The position numbers and the translations under genes are program-made. Source: Rhodanobacteraceae bacterium (GTDB lineage: Bacteria; Pseudomonadota; Gammaproteobacteria; Xanthomonadales; Rhodanobacteraceae). From it: a stretch of 5,660 nt of DNA. The notes below the pieces were generated by a model, which saw nothing but the letters and a program-made list of their open reading frames with translations, searched no databases and was not told the origin of the DNA. The DNA is taken from positions 1 to 5,660 of the forward strand of contig JAICIW010000169.1 in assembly GCA_025928735.1 (NCBI GenBank), read 5' to 3'. This document shows, piece after piece, positions 1-5,646 of the stretch; position 1 is the first letter of the stretch, and each line of letters begins with the position of its first letter.

Positions 1-1137
1 GCTCATCACGCCTTCGAGTCCCGCCTCGCACGCGCGCTGGTAGGCGAGCGTGCCGTTGCCGCGAAGAAAACCCGAAACCACCAGCGGGCTCGTGGCTGGG
101 TCAGTAGGATCGAGCAGGCGCGACAACGCCGCCTTGCGTTCAAGCAGCGGCGCATCGCGCAGGTCGTCGCCGTTCAACGCAAGCAGATCGAACACCGCGT
201 AGCGCACGGCTTGTGCTTGCGCACGGTTGAACTCCTTCTGCAGCAGGTCGAAGCGGCTGCGCCCGTGTTCGTCGAACACCACCAGCTCGCCGTCCAGCAC
301 GCAGTTGCGGCAGTCCAAGCCGAGGATCGCGTCCGCGATCGCGGGAAGCTTTTCGGTCCAGTCAAGACGGTTGCGCGACAATAGTTGCAGCTCGCGCCCG
401 TCTCGCCACGCCAGCATCCGGTAGCCGTCGTATTTCACCTCGTGCAGCCAGTCTTCGCCTTGGGGCGCGCGCTGGTGCAGGCGCGCGAGTTCGAACTCGA
501 ACTGGTCAGGCGCGCGCAGCGAAGGTGTTTTCGTTTCGCGCGGAGAACGTTTCGCACGCGATGGCGTTTCGATGTGATGGTCCGCCTTCCATTCGGACAG
601 CGGTGTGTCGTCGGCCACGTCCTCGGGCACCACGAATTCGTCGTCGCCCTTGATCAGCAGCCACTGCGGCTTGCCTGCCTGCATCCGGGTGCGCACCAGC
701 GACCAGCGGCCGCGCAAACGTGAGCCGTGCAATTCGAAACGCAAATGGCCCTTGTCGATCTGCTGCGCGGCGGAGCCCTCGGTGCTCCACGTGCCTTCGT
801 CCCAGATCGCCACGGTGCCGGCGCCATAGTGGCCTTCCGGAATCGTGCCCTCGAACGAGCCGTAGCTCAGCGGATGGTCTTCGACTTCCACCGCCAGATG
901 CTTGATCGATGGATCGCGCGAAGGTCCCTTCGGCACTGCCCAACTGCGCAACACGCCGCCGACTTGCAGGCGCAGGTCGAAATGCCGGCGGCGCGCGTGA
1001 TGCAGGTGGATTACGAATTGGCGCCCCGCCGGAGCGTGCGAACGTCGCCCGCGCGGCGTCGCGGCCGGTTCCGGCGTGTGTTCGAAATGGCGCTTGCGCC
1101 GATAGGTCGCAAGCCGCGGGTTACGGCGTCCTGCCAT
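1..1137 (-). CDS. ligD: ATP-dependent DNA ligase LigD, N-terminal part (phosphoesterase + start of ligase domain), cut by window edge
   Basis: LigD seals double-strand breaks in bacterial non-homologous end joining, working with the end-binding protein Ku. I translated the reverse strand from the ATG at 1137-1135: 379 codons are open to base 1, so the C-terminus is missing. Residues about 10-160 are the 3'-phosphoesterase domain, which trims 3'-phosphate and ribonucleotide ends. By alignment with Pseudomonas LigD, the metal and catalytic residues are all present: His46, His52, Asp54, Arg56, His88 and Tyr92 (offset +4). The segments RSWAVPKGPS and EDHPLSYGSFEGT are typical. After a linker (about 180-212) the ligase domain starts. 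Motif I is EVKYDGYR with nucleophile Lys235, followed by SRNRLDWT (254-261), motif III LDGELVVF (281-288) and AVFDLL (314-319). The frame leaves the window at EGVMS, the start of motif IV. In this PE-first order, the polymerase/primase domain, if present, would lie beyond base 1. An in-frame TGA 10 codons upstream, with no other start codon between, fixes the ATG. Its ribosome binding site is weak. No ku gene is visible. Confidence 0.96.
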   Translation of the reverse strand, partial: MAGRRNPRLATYRRKRHFEHTPEPAATPRGRRSHAPAGRQFVIHLHHARRRHFDLRLQVGGVLRSWAVPKGPSRDPSIKHLAVEVEDHPLSYGSFEGTIPEGHYGAGTVAIWDEGTWSTEGSAAQQIDKGHLRFELHGSRLRGRWSLVRTRMQAGKPQWLLIKGDDEFVVPEDVADDTPLSEWKADHHIETPSRAKRSPRETKTPSLRAPDQFEFELARLHQRAPQGEDWLHEVKYDGYRMLAWRDGRELQLLSRNRLDWTEKLPAIADAILGLDCRNCVLDGELVVFDEHGRSRFDLLQKEFNRAQAQAVRYAVFDLLALNGDDLRDAPLLERKAALSRLLDPTDPATSPLVVSGFLRGNGTLAYQRACEAGLEGVMS

Positions 1138-1226
1138 CCCGTGGAGCCTATCAGCATGATGTCCATTTCAGGTGAACGCCGCTGCACCCGGAATTGACGC
1201 GGTGTAGATGTGCGGCTGCCTATGCT

Positions 1227-1247
1227 GCGCTCGCTCAACAGGAGCGC
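1227..1247 (+). other. Small inverted repeat in the leader of the 94-aa gene
   Basis: GCGCTC (1227-1232) and GAGCGC (1242-1247) are perfect inverted arms around a 9-base loop. They end 9 bases before the Shine-Dalgarno of the gene that starts at 1269. It could form a short RNA hairpin in the leader or be an operator half-site pair. Six-base GC-rich arms also arise by chance in sequence like this. Confidence 0.3.
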
Positions 1248-1256
1248 CAACAATAA

Positions 1257-1263
1257 AAGGAGG
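1257..1263 (+). promoter_or_regulatory. Strong ribosome binding site of the 94-aa gene
   Basis: AAGGAGG lies 5 bases before the ATG at 1269 and is nearly the full anti-Shine-Dalgarno complement. It is the strongest site in the window. It is the main reason to accept the small downstream frame as a real gene and to fix its start. Confidence 0.85.
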
Positions 1264-1268
1264 AAGCC

Positions 1269-1553
1269 ATGGATCGGGCAAATCTTCTGGACATGCTCGC
1301 CGTGATGGATGAGGAACGCCGTTTCAACGAGGCTGCCGCCTTGGTGGCATGGCGGCCGGCCCAGCGTGAAACCTTCGCGCGCAAGGCCCGGCAGGGCGCG
1401 GCGGCGGTGTGCATGATTCGCCGCGAACTGGCGAGCGCCCACAGCAACCACTCGACCAGGCGCATCGACGCCTGCATCGAGCGGCTGCTGGAAACCCAGA
1501 TCGACACGGGCCGCACCGCCTCCGCATCGCTGGATGCGCGCCCCGCCTGGTAA
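1269..1553 (+). CDS. Uncharacterised small helical protein, 94 aa
   Basis: I do not recognise a family. The frame codes for 94 residues and ends in TAA. The protein is rich in Ala, Arg and Glu, has no signal peptide or membrane segment, and looks mostly alpha-helical. Charged patches include DEERR (14-18) and RRELASAH (51-58), and there are two cysteines (about 48 and 69). The tail from about residue 80 looks disordered (TGRTASASLDARPAW). Evidence that it is real: a near-perfect Shine-Dalgarno 5 bases before the ATG, mostly G or C at third codon positions like the neighbouring genes, and a position exactly between divergent ligD and co-directional topoisomerase IB. The gap to the topoisomerase frame is 88 bp and contains a strong palindrome, so a shared transcript is possible but not shown. 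Location suggests a link to DNA repair or topology, which is guilt by association only. Confidence 0.75.
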   Translation: MDRANLLDMLAVMDEERRFNEAAALVAWRPAQRETFARKARQGAAAVCMIRRELASAHSNHSTRRIDACIERLLETQIDTGRTASASLDARPAW

Positions 1554-1570
1554 GCGGGTAGCGCACGGCG

Positions 1571-1599
1571 CGCGCTTGCGAAAAGTTTTCGCTGGCGCG
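1571..1599. repeat. 29-bp near-perfect palindrome between the 94-aa gene and topoisomerase IB
   Basis: The core GCGAAAAGTTTTCGC (1578-1592) has perfect 7-base arms around one central G at 1585. Outside one T-T mismatch (1577/1593) and one T-G pair (1576/1594), a second perfect arm CGCGC / GCGCG (1571-1575 / 1595-1599) extends the symmetry. In total 12 of 14 pairs are Watson-Crick. There is almost no loop, and no T-run follows the full repeat, so it looks more like a binding site for a dimeric protein than a classical intrinsic terminator. As RNA it could still fold with the AAAAGTTTT centre opened. It lies 18 bp after the stop at 1553 and 43 bp before the ATG at 1642, and could control the topoisomerase gene. 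Confidence 0.6.
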
Positions 1600-1641
1600 A
1601 GGCGATGCGCTGTCCCATCCGGCTGATCGCGCGCATCGGCC

Positions 1642-2703
1642 ATGCCAAAAACCGGAACCGCCACGCGCGCGCATCGACGTCAGGTCCGGCGCGCGCGCAT
1701 GCGCAAGTTGCGTCATGCGAGCGATTGTGAACCCGGCATCATCCGTCGCCGCGTGGGACGCGGCTTTGTTTATCTCAACGCCAAAGGCGCGCGCGTGCGT
1801 GATGAAGCGACGCTGGCGCGCATCCGGGCACTGGCGATTCCGCCCGCGTACGTGGACGTCTGGATCTGCGCCGATCGGCGCGGTCATCTGCAGGCCACCG
1901 CACGCGACGCGCGCGGGCGCAAGCAATACCGCTACCACGCAGCCTGGCAGCACAGCCGCGACGTCAAGAAGTACCGACGTTTGCTGCGCTTCGGCCAGCG
2001 ATTGCCGACGTTGCGTGCGCGGCTGCGCCGCGACCGGCGCCTGGAAGGCCTGCCGCGCGACAAGGTGCTGGCGACGATGACCGCGGTGATGGTGGCCACC
2101 TCGATCCGCATCGGCAATGCCGAGTACGCGCGGACCAATCATTCGTATGGCTTGACGACGTTGCGCGCGCGGCACGTGACCTTCGGTCGCGACGGCACCG
2201 CGACATTGCGCTTCCCCGGCAAGAGCGGACAAAAGCGCGAAGCCGTGTTGACCGATCGCCGGCTGGTCAGGATGGTGCGCCGTTGCAGCCGCCTGCCGGG
2301 AACCGCGCTGTTCCAGTACGACGAAGAGGGCGTGCATCGGCGCGCGACTGCAGCGCAATTGAATGAATACCTGCGCGACATCCTCGGCGAGCGGTTCAGC
2401 GCCAAGGATTTCCGCACGTGGGCCGGCACGCTGACGGTGATCGCCTGTCTTGCGCGGACGCCGCTGCCGACGCGTGGCGGCGAACGCGCGAAACGCGCGG
2501 CGGTGCGTCAAGCCATCGTGGCCGCTGCCGAAGAACTCGGCAACACCCCGGCGGTCGCGCGCAAATCCTATGTATGTCCGCAGGTCGTGACCGGCTGGCA
2601 AAGCGGCGACCTGCATCGCCGCGTGCCGTCGGAACTGGTTGCACACCCGCGGCGACTGGAGAAGGCGGCCATCCGCTTCCTCAAACATTGCCTCGATACG
2701 TGA
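1642..2703 (+). CDS. topIB: DNA topoisomerase IB (poxvirus/Deinococcus type)
   Basis: This monomeric enzyme relaxes positive and negative supercoils by nicking one strand through a 3'-phosphotyrosine link, without ATP or metal. The 353 residues fit the bacterial TopIB length. The N-terminal DNA-clamp domain starts near residue 23 with LRHASDCEPGIIRRRVGRGF. The catalytic domain follows RKQYRYH (93-99). Visible active-site residues, by family alignment, are Arg156 in SIRIGN, Lys194 in FPGKSG, Arg258 in KDFRTWAGT, Asn301 in LGNTP (Asn as in Deinococcus, where poxviruses have His) and nucleophile Tyr310 in ARKSYV. The set is complete, so activity is expected. After the tyrosine the sequence is VCP, where I expect VHP in many relatives. 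The ATG at 1642 has no clear Shine-Dalgarno. An in-frame TGA at 1624 rules out a longer form, and Met20 (1699) is an alternative because the conserved part starts after it. A small GTG-start gene follows 32 bp after the stop, probably in the same operon. Confidence 0.95.
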   Translation: MPKTGTATRAHRRQVRRARMRKLRHASDCEPGIIRRRVGRGFVYLNAKGARVRDEATLARIRALAIPPAYVDVWICADRRGHLQATARDARGRKQYRYHAAWQHSRDVKKYRRLLRFGQRLPTLRARLRRDRRLEGLPRDKVLATMTAVMVATSIRIGNAEYARTNHSYGLTTLRARHVTFGRDGTATLRFPGKSGQKREAVLTDRRLVRMVRRCSRLPGTALFQYDEEGVHRRATAAQLNEYLRDILGERFSAKDFRTWAGTLTVIACLARTPLPTRGGERAKRAAVRQAIVAAAEELGNTPAVARKSYVCPQVVTGWQSGDLHRRVPSELVAHPRRLEKAAIRFLKHCLDT

Positions 2704-2722
2704 CCGTGTGCCTCGCGGCGCC

Positions 2723-2730
2723 AAAGGAGA
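2723..2730 (+). promoter_or_regulatory. Ribosome binding site that decides a GTG start
   Basis: AAAGGAGA lies 5 bases before GTG at 2736-2738 and 19 bases after the topoisomerase stop. It selects this GTG over the much longer ATG-initiated frame starting at 2418, which would overlap the topoisomerase gene by about 280 bp. Confidence 0.8.
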
Positions 2731-2735
2731 ACCAC

Positions 2736-2930
2736 GTGACGAAACTCGACAAGCCATTGCGACGTGAAATCGAGATCGATTCCAGGCCCTACACGCTGCT
2801 TCTGGGTCCATACAAATTGAAGCTGACACCGAAAGGGCGCCGGCAGGGCATCGAGGTGCCGTGGCCGGCGCTGCTGGCGATCACCGAACGCGAGCAAACA
2901 AAACTTGCACCCGTCGCGCCGCTGGCCTGA
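2736..2930 (+). CDS. Uncharacterised small protein downstream of topoisomerase IB, 64 aa, GTG start
   Basis: The product begins MTKLDKPLRREIEIDSRPY and has 64 residues ending in TGA. The pattern REIEID-RPYTLLLGPYKLKLTPKGRR-GIEVPW-ALL looks like a compact beta-rich fold: two or three strands, a basic turn (LTPKGRRQG, about 36-44), then a short helix. From memory it resembles small uncharacterised proteobacterial proteins of the form 'EI-IDG-PYTL…LKLT-KGRR-G-E--W--L', but I cannot name a domain. There is no signal peptide, membrane segment or cysteine. A good Shine-Dalgarno at 2723-2730 and a 32-bp gap after the topoisomerase stop suggest the same transcript. A role with topoisomerase IB, or as a small DNA-binding partner, is inference from position and basic charge. 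The GTG start means ATG-only gene finding misses it or overextends it. Confidence 0.8.
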   Translation: MTKLDKPLRREIEIDSRPYTLLLGPYKLKLTPKGRRQGIEVPWPALLAITEREQTKLAPVAPLA

Positions 2931-2971
2931 GTGGATGATGCGTCGGCGGCACCAATTGCAAAAAATTTCCG

Positions 2972-2996
2972 GGTTGACCGCGCGTGACCGGTAACC
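2972..2996. other. Imperfect stem-loop after the topoisomerase operon, possible terminator
   Basis: GGTT-ACCG (2972-2975 and 2977-2980, with bulged G2976) pairs with CGGTAACC (2989-2996) around an 8-base loop, giving 8 base pairs. It starts 42 bp after the stop of the 64-aa gene. No T-run follows on the plus strand. On the minus strand a run of T (2960-2965 read in reverse) follows some bases later, but no leftward gene needs terminating there. The heptamer ACCAATT occurs at 2951-2957 and again at 2994-3000, overlapping the right arm. Terminator function is uncertain. Confidence 0.3.
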
Positions 2997-3185
2997 AATT
3001 CCCGATCGCAAGTCGCGGTTCACCTCGTTGAATGGCGCAAGCGCCCGAGCGCCTGAACGCGCGAACGCATGGCCGGCTGCGTCCTTCGAAGCTGATTCGG
3101 GGGGTTGGCTTCAGGTCGAGTTTGCGGTCGGCACGCATCTTGCTCCCAGCCGTCGACTGCGGCGGACATACAAGGAGCATCTGGA

Positions 3186-3386
3186 ATGGATGCCATGGAA
3201 AGGGATGCATAGCTGCTGGCGCGCCGCCGTAGTGCGGTCGTCAGCGCGGCGGAACCCACGACGGCAACGCTGCAAACAACGCATGTTGGAAGCGGGTTGC
3301 GAACAGGCGTTGGATTCGCTTCTGCGTTGTATGCGGAAGGCGGTCGGCTGATGGTCGCGGACGACCATCGGGACATTTCGCCATGA
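3186..3386 (+). pseudogene. Possible small upstream frame with one in-frame TAG, overlapping the oxidoreductase start
   Basis: AAGGAG (3172-3177) lies 8 bases before an ATG at 3186. The frame reads MDAMERDA and then hits TAG at 3210-3212. Past the TAG it stays open for 57 codons, including SALYAEGGRLMVADDHRD, and ends in TGA at 3384-3386. That TGA overlaps the ATG of the oxidoreductase as ATGA, a common sign of translational coupling. It may be a short gene broken by a point mutation, an 8-codon leader peptide, or chance. Third-position GC is not clearly gene-like, and I recognise no family. A second ATG in the same frame at 3351 would give an 11-codon peptide coupled to the oxidoreductase. 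Confidence 0.25.
3350..3369. promoter_or_regulatory. Perfect hairpin / operator-like inverted repeat before the oxidoreductase
   Basis: GATGGTCG (3350-3357) and CGACCATC (3362-3369) are perfect 8-base inverted arms with a CGGA loop. The repeat ends 13 bases before the ATG at 3383. The only Shine-Dalgarno-like bases, GGGA (3370-3373), abut its 3' arm. In RNA the stem could hinder ribosome access; in DNA it could be an operator. Which, if either, is not determined. Confidence 0.5.
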
Positions 3387-4420
3387 GCGCGACCGGTGAG
3401 GCCGCCGTCGTGCAGCCTTGGCCGCGCAGATCGACTGCCGCCAAGCCACGCCTTGGTTTCGTGGGCCTCGGCTGGATCGGTCGTGCGCGAATGGAGGCAC
3501 TTGTCGACGCGCAAGTCGCGGACGTGGTTGCGGTGGCCGACGTCGATCCGGCACTCGCCGAGGAAGCCGCGCAAGTGAGCGACGCGCGTGCGTACGAATC
3601 GCTGGATGTGCTGCTGGAACAGCGCCTTGACGGCGTGGTGATCGCGACACCCAGTGCGCTGCACGCCGCGCATGCGATGGCCGCGTTGGAGCACGAGCAG
3701 GCGGTGTTCTGCCAGAAACCGCTGGCACGCACCGCCGCGGAAGCAGCGCAAGTGGTGGCCATGGCGCACGCCCACGACCGCCTGCTGGGCGTGGATTTCA
3801 ACTATCGCTGCATGACCGGCATCGCGGCGCTGCGCGAACAGATTCGCGCCGGCGACCTGGGTGACTTGTACGCCATCGACCTGACGTTCCACAACGCCTA
3901 TGGCCCCGGCAAGGCGTGGTTCTACGACGTCACCCAGTCGGGCGGTGGATGCGTGATGGACCTCGGTGTGCATCTGATCGATCTTGCGATGTGGGTGACC
4001 GGTCGCGCGCGGGTGGATGCGGTGGATGCGAATCTGTACCAGCAGGGCAAGCGCCTGCTGCCGCCGATCACGGCACCGGAGGATTACGCGAGCGTGCATT
4101 ACCGCCTCGACGACGGTACCAACGTGCGGCTGACCTGTTCGTGGCGGCTGCCGGCAGGGGCGGACGCCGTGATCGAGGCTTCGTTCTACGGCACCCGCGG
4201 CGGCGCTTCGCTGCGCAACGTGCGCGGATCGTTCCATGACTTCACGGTCGATCGCCACGACGGCACCAGGACACATCGTCTCGCCGGGCCGCCGGACGCG
4301 TGGGATGGTCGCGCACTGGTGGACTGGGTGCGCAAGCTGGCGCGCGATGATCGTTTCGATCCCGAGGCGCGTCGGTTCGTCGACGTCGCCGCGATCGTGG
4401 ACCGCATCTACGGACGCTGA
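3383..4420 (+). CDS. Gfo/Idh/MocA-family NAD(P)-dependent oxidoreductase
   Basis: Family members oxidise or reduce sugars, inositols and similar polyols with NAD(P) in the cytoplasm; the substrate cannot be read from this sequence. The 345 residues fit the family. After about 22 extra N-terminal residues, the Rossmann fold starts with RLGFVGLGWIG (23-33; GxGxxG at 28-33), with Asp53 and Asp55 after the second strand in VADVD. The segment VVIATPSALHAAHAMAALE (85-103) is typical. The catalytic Lys112 lies in FCQKPLA, where many relatives have EKP. The C-terminal alpha/beta domain carries the family motif GGGCVMDLGVHLIDLAMW (187-204), with Asp193 and His197 lining the active site. There is no signal peptide, Tat motif or membrane segment. 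No other start codon lies in the upstream open frame, back to a TAG at 3230, so the ATG at 3383 is the longest choice. The ribosome binding site is weak (GGGA) beside a hairpin. Neighbouring genes give no hint of the pathway, and it converges on corA. Confidence 0.93.
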   Translation: MSATGEAAVVQPWPRRSTAAKPRLGFVGLGWIGRARMEALVDAQVADVVAVADVDPALAEEAAQVSDARAYESLDVLLEQRLDGVVIATPSALHAAHAMAALEHEQAVFCQKPLARTAAEAAQVVAMAHAHDRLLGVDFNYRCMTGIAALREQIRAGDLGDLYAIDLTFHNAYGPGKAWFYDVTQSGGGCVMDLGVHLIDLAMWVTGRARVDAVDANLYQQGKRLLPPITAPEDYASVHYRLDDGTNVRLTCSWRLPAGADAVIEASFYGTRGGASLRNVRGSFHDFTVDRHDGTRTHRLAGPPDAWDGRALVDWVRKLARDDRFDPEARRFVDVAAIVDRIYGR

Positions 4421-4453
4421 TTTGATCGCCGGCGCCCGAGCATGCCTGCGTTC

Positions 4454-4489
4454 CGCGGGTTTCCGCGAGCGCATCGCGCGCGTGCGATG
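4454..4489. terminator. Two GC-rich hairpins between convergent genes, possible bidirectional termination
   Basis: The 71-bp gap between the two stop codons holds CGCGG-GTTT-CCGCG (4454-4467) and CATCGC-GCGCGT-GCGATG (4472-4489), both with perfect arms. The second lies 2 bases beyond the stop of corA on the minus strand. Neither is followed by a T-run, so these are not classical intrinsic terminators. Placement between convergent genes makes a role in ending both transcripts plausible. Confidence 0.35.
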
Positions 4490-4491
4490 GA

Positions 4492-5454
4492 TCAATCGCT
4501 GGAAAGCCAGCCCCGCCATTTGAAGATGCCGAGCGGGATCAGCACGCTCAATGCGATCGCGCTGAGCGCCATCGCGTAACCCCACGGCTGCGACAGCTCC
4601 GGCATCGCCTTGAAGTTCATGCCCCAGATGCCGGCCAGCAGCAATGGTGGCACGGCCACCACCGACACTACCGTGAAAAGCTTCATCACGTTGTTCTGGT
4701 TGACGCTGATCATGCCCAGGATCGCATCGAGCAGAAACTGCAATTTCTCGGTGAGCTGTTCGTCGAATTGATCCAGCGCGTCGAGATCGTTGCGGATCAT
4801 CGCGAGGCGCAATTTCGGTTCGTCCGGCAACCATTCGGGTTGCTTCTCGCACATGAACACCACGATCCGCATGATGCCGAGCAGGGCGCCGCGGCTGCGG
4901 GCCAGTCGCGCCTCCAGCTTGCCGACGTGCACCAGCCAGCGGCGCAGGTGCCGCGTTTCGGTCAGTCGTTCGTTGAAAACGTGCGTGGAAAGCTTGGCGA
5001 CGTCGCCACCGATTTTTTCCATGCTCTGCGCGGTGCGTTCGGTCATGGTTTCCAGCAACTCGGCGAACGCGCTGGCCGCGCCCCCGTGCGCCTGGTCTTC
5101 ATGCCACTCGCCGGCCGCGATGTCGAAGGTCGGCGAGGGCGCGTAGCGTTGGGTCACCAGCACTTTCGGTGTCAACACCATTGACACCGGCGTGGCGGAA
5201 ACGCTGTCATCCACGTCGGCGAATCGCGAAATCTGCAGGAACACGGATTGTTCGCTGCTGCGGTTGCGCCCGGCAAGCCCGATCCCGACGATGTCCTTGC
5301 GATCCGGAAGCTTCAGCTTTGCCACTTCCTCGCAAGCCTTGACTTCGGTGGCGTCCGGCTCGCAGAGGTCGAGCCACGCGGCATTGTCAGGAACGGGATT
5401 CCCGTGCAGCCAGACCACGGGATGCGTTTCGCCATTGGCATGGATGGTCAGCAT
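4492..5454 (-). CDS. corA: CorA-family divalent-cation (Mg2+/Co2+) channel
   Basis: CorA forms a pentameric inner-membrane channel taking up Mg2+, often also Co2+ or Ni2+. From the ATG at 5454-5452 the product has 320 residues, the usual CorA size. Residues 1-250 form the soluble cytoplasmic funnel, including a long charged helical part (about 128-250) that makes the stalk helix. Membrane helix 1 spans about 258-277 (KLFTVVSVVAVPPLLLAGIW) and leads into the selectivity signature GMN (278-280) with the periplasmic loop FKAMPEL. Helix 2 spans about 291-311, and a short basic tail KWRGW ends the protein, as in the family. The frame stays open upstream to an ATG at 5613, but those 53 residues do not look like CorA. 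MLTIHANGE is chosen because it gives the normal length and has GGGAG (minus strand, about 10 bases upstream) as a ribosome binding site. The gene converges on the oxidoreductase. Mg2+ specificity is a family inference. Confidence 0.95.
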   Translation of the reverse strand: MLTIHANGETHPVVWLHGNPVPDNAAWLDLCEPDATEVKACEEVAKLKLPDRKDIVGIGLAGRNRSSEQSVFLQISRFADVDDSVSATPVSMVLTPKVLVTQRYAPSPTFDIAAGEWHEDQAHGGAASAFAELLETMTERTAQSMEKIGGDVAKLSTHVFNERLTETRHLRRWLVHVGKLEARLARSRGALLGIMRIVVFMCEKQPEWLPDEPKLRLAMIRNDLDALDQFDEQLTEKLQFLLDAILGMISVNQNNVMKLFTVVSVVAVPPLLLAGIWGMNFKAMPELSQPWGYAMALSAIALSVLIPLGIFKWRGWLSSD

Positions 5455-5476
5455 GGGTATCGGTCTCCCGGTGTCA

Positions 5477-5502
5477 GTGCCCAGGGCAGGGGTAATGGGC
5501 AC
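5477..5502. promoter_or_regulatory. Inverted repeat in the corA leader
   Basis: GTGCCCA (5477-5483) and TGGGCAC (5496-5502) are perfect 7-base arms around a 12-base loop, 22 bases upstream of the corA start and just before its GGGAG. It could be an RNA hairpin in the leader or a protein site. CorA leaders are regulatory in Salmonella (corL), but nothing here shows the same mechanism. No clear -35/-10 pair was found in 5455-5660. Confidence 0.35.
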
Positions 5503-5646
5503 ACGTGGTGCGCGCGCCGTCCAAGTGTCGCAGAAGCGCTGCCAACGGTGCGTGTGCATCAACCGCTGCAGCCGGTCCTGCTTGACGCCTTGCCCGCACA
5601 TGAACGGCTTCACGCATGCTTCATTGGCCGCCGCGCAAGATCCTCG

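Larger units (their letters stand above)
1138..1268. promoter_or_regulatory. Divergent intergenic region between ligD and the 94-aa gene
   Basis: These 131 bp must hold the start signals for leftward ligD and for the rightward small gene. On the plus strand a TTGACG (1194-1199) resembles a -35 box. The best -10-like hexamer, TATGCT (1221-1226), lies 21 bp away, which is too far for a normal sigma-70 promoter. TAGATG (1205-1210) is a weaker alternative. No good promoter was found for ligD. That promoters lie here is inferred from gene orientation, not from a clear consensus match. Confidence 0.45.
2931..3382. other. 452-bp stretch without a convincing intact gene
   Basis: Both strands were read. 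The left third holds an A-rich patch (2960-2965), a stem-loop and a repeated ACCAATT. The middle contains a good Shine-Dalgarno (3172-3177) and a short interrupted frame. The right end has a perfect hairpin. A 107-codon ATG frame (3028-3351) has no ribosome binding site, and its codon third positions are less GC-biased than the neighbouring genes, so I do not call it. The promoter for the oxidoreductase probably lies here, but no hexamer pair is good enough to mark. Confidence 0.5.

Noticed and set aside
506..943. 145-codon minus-strand frame
   Set aside because: Same strand as ligD but a different frame. The ligD frame through these bases carries the conserved motifs.
727..1197. 156-codon plus-strand frame
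   Set aside because: It is antisense to the LigD phosphoesterase domain, which contains all its catalytic residues on the minus strand.
1194..1226. Sigma-70 promoter TTGACG ... TATGCT
   Set aside because: The 21-bp spacer is too long for a confident call. It is mentioned only within the divergent intergenic entry.
2418..2735. Upstream extension of the 64-aa gene to an ATG at 2418
   Set aside because: The extension overlaps the catalytic end of topoisomerase IB in another frame. The GTG at 2736 has a proper ribosome binding site.
1324..2829. 501-codon open frame on the minus strand
   Set aside because: It lies antisense over the 94-aa gene and topoisomerase IB, whose motifs are unmistakable. 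The product is an Arg/Ala/His-rich string without any domain, as expected from GC-rich antisense sequence.
3028..3351. 107-codon plus-strand frame in the gap before the oxidoreductase
   Set aside because: It has no Shine-Dalgarno, weak third-position GC bias, and a Trp/Arg/Cys-rich product without recognisable features. Its TGATG junction with the ATG at 3351 is noted but not enough.
3020..4852. 610-codon open frame on the minus strand
   Set aside because: It is antisense to the oxidoreductase and runs into corA in another frame. The composition is typical of a GC-rich shadow, with no motif and no ribosome binding site.
4768..5184. 138-codon plus-strand frame
   Set aside because: It is antisense to corA, whose stalk and membrane helices read clearly on the other strand.
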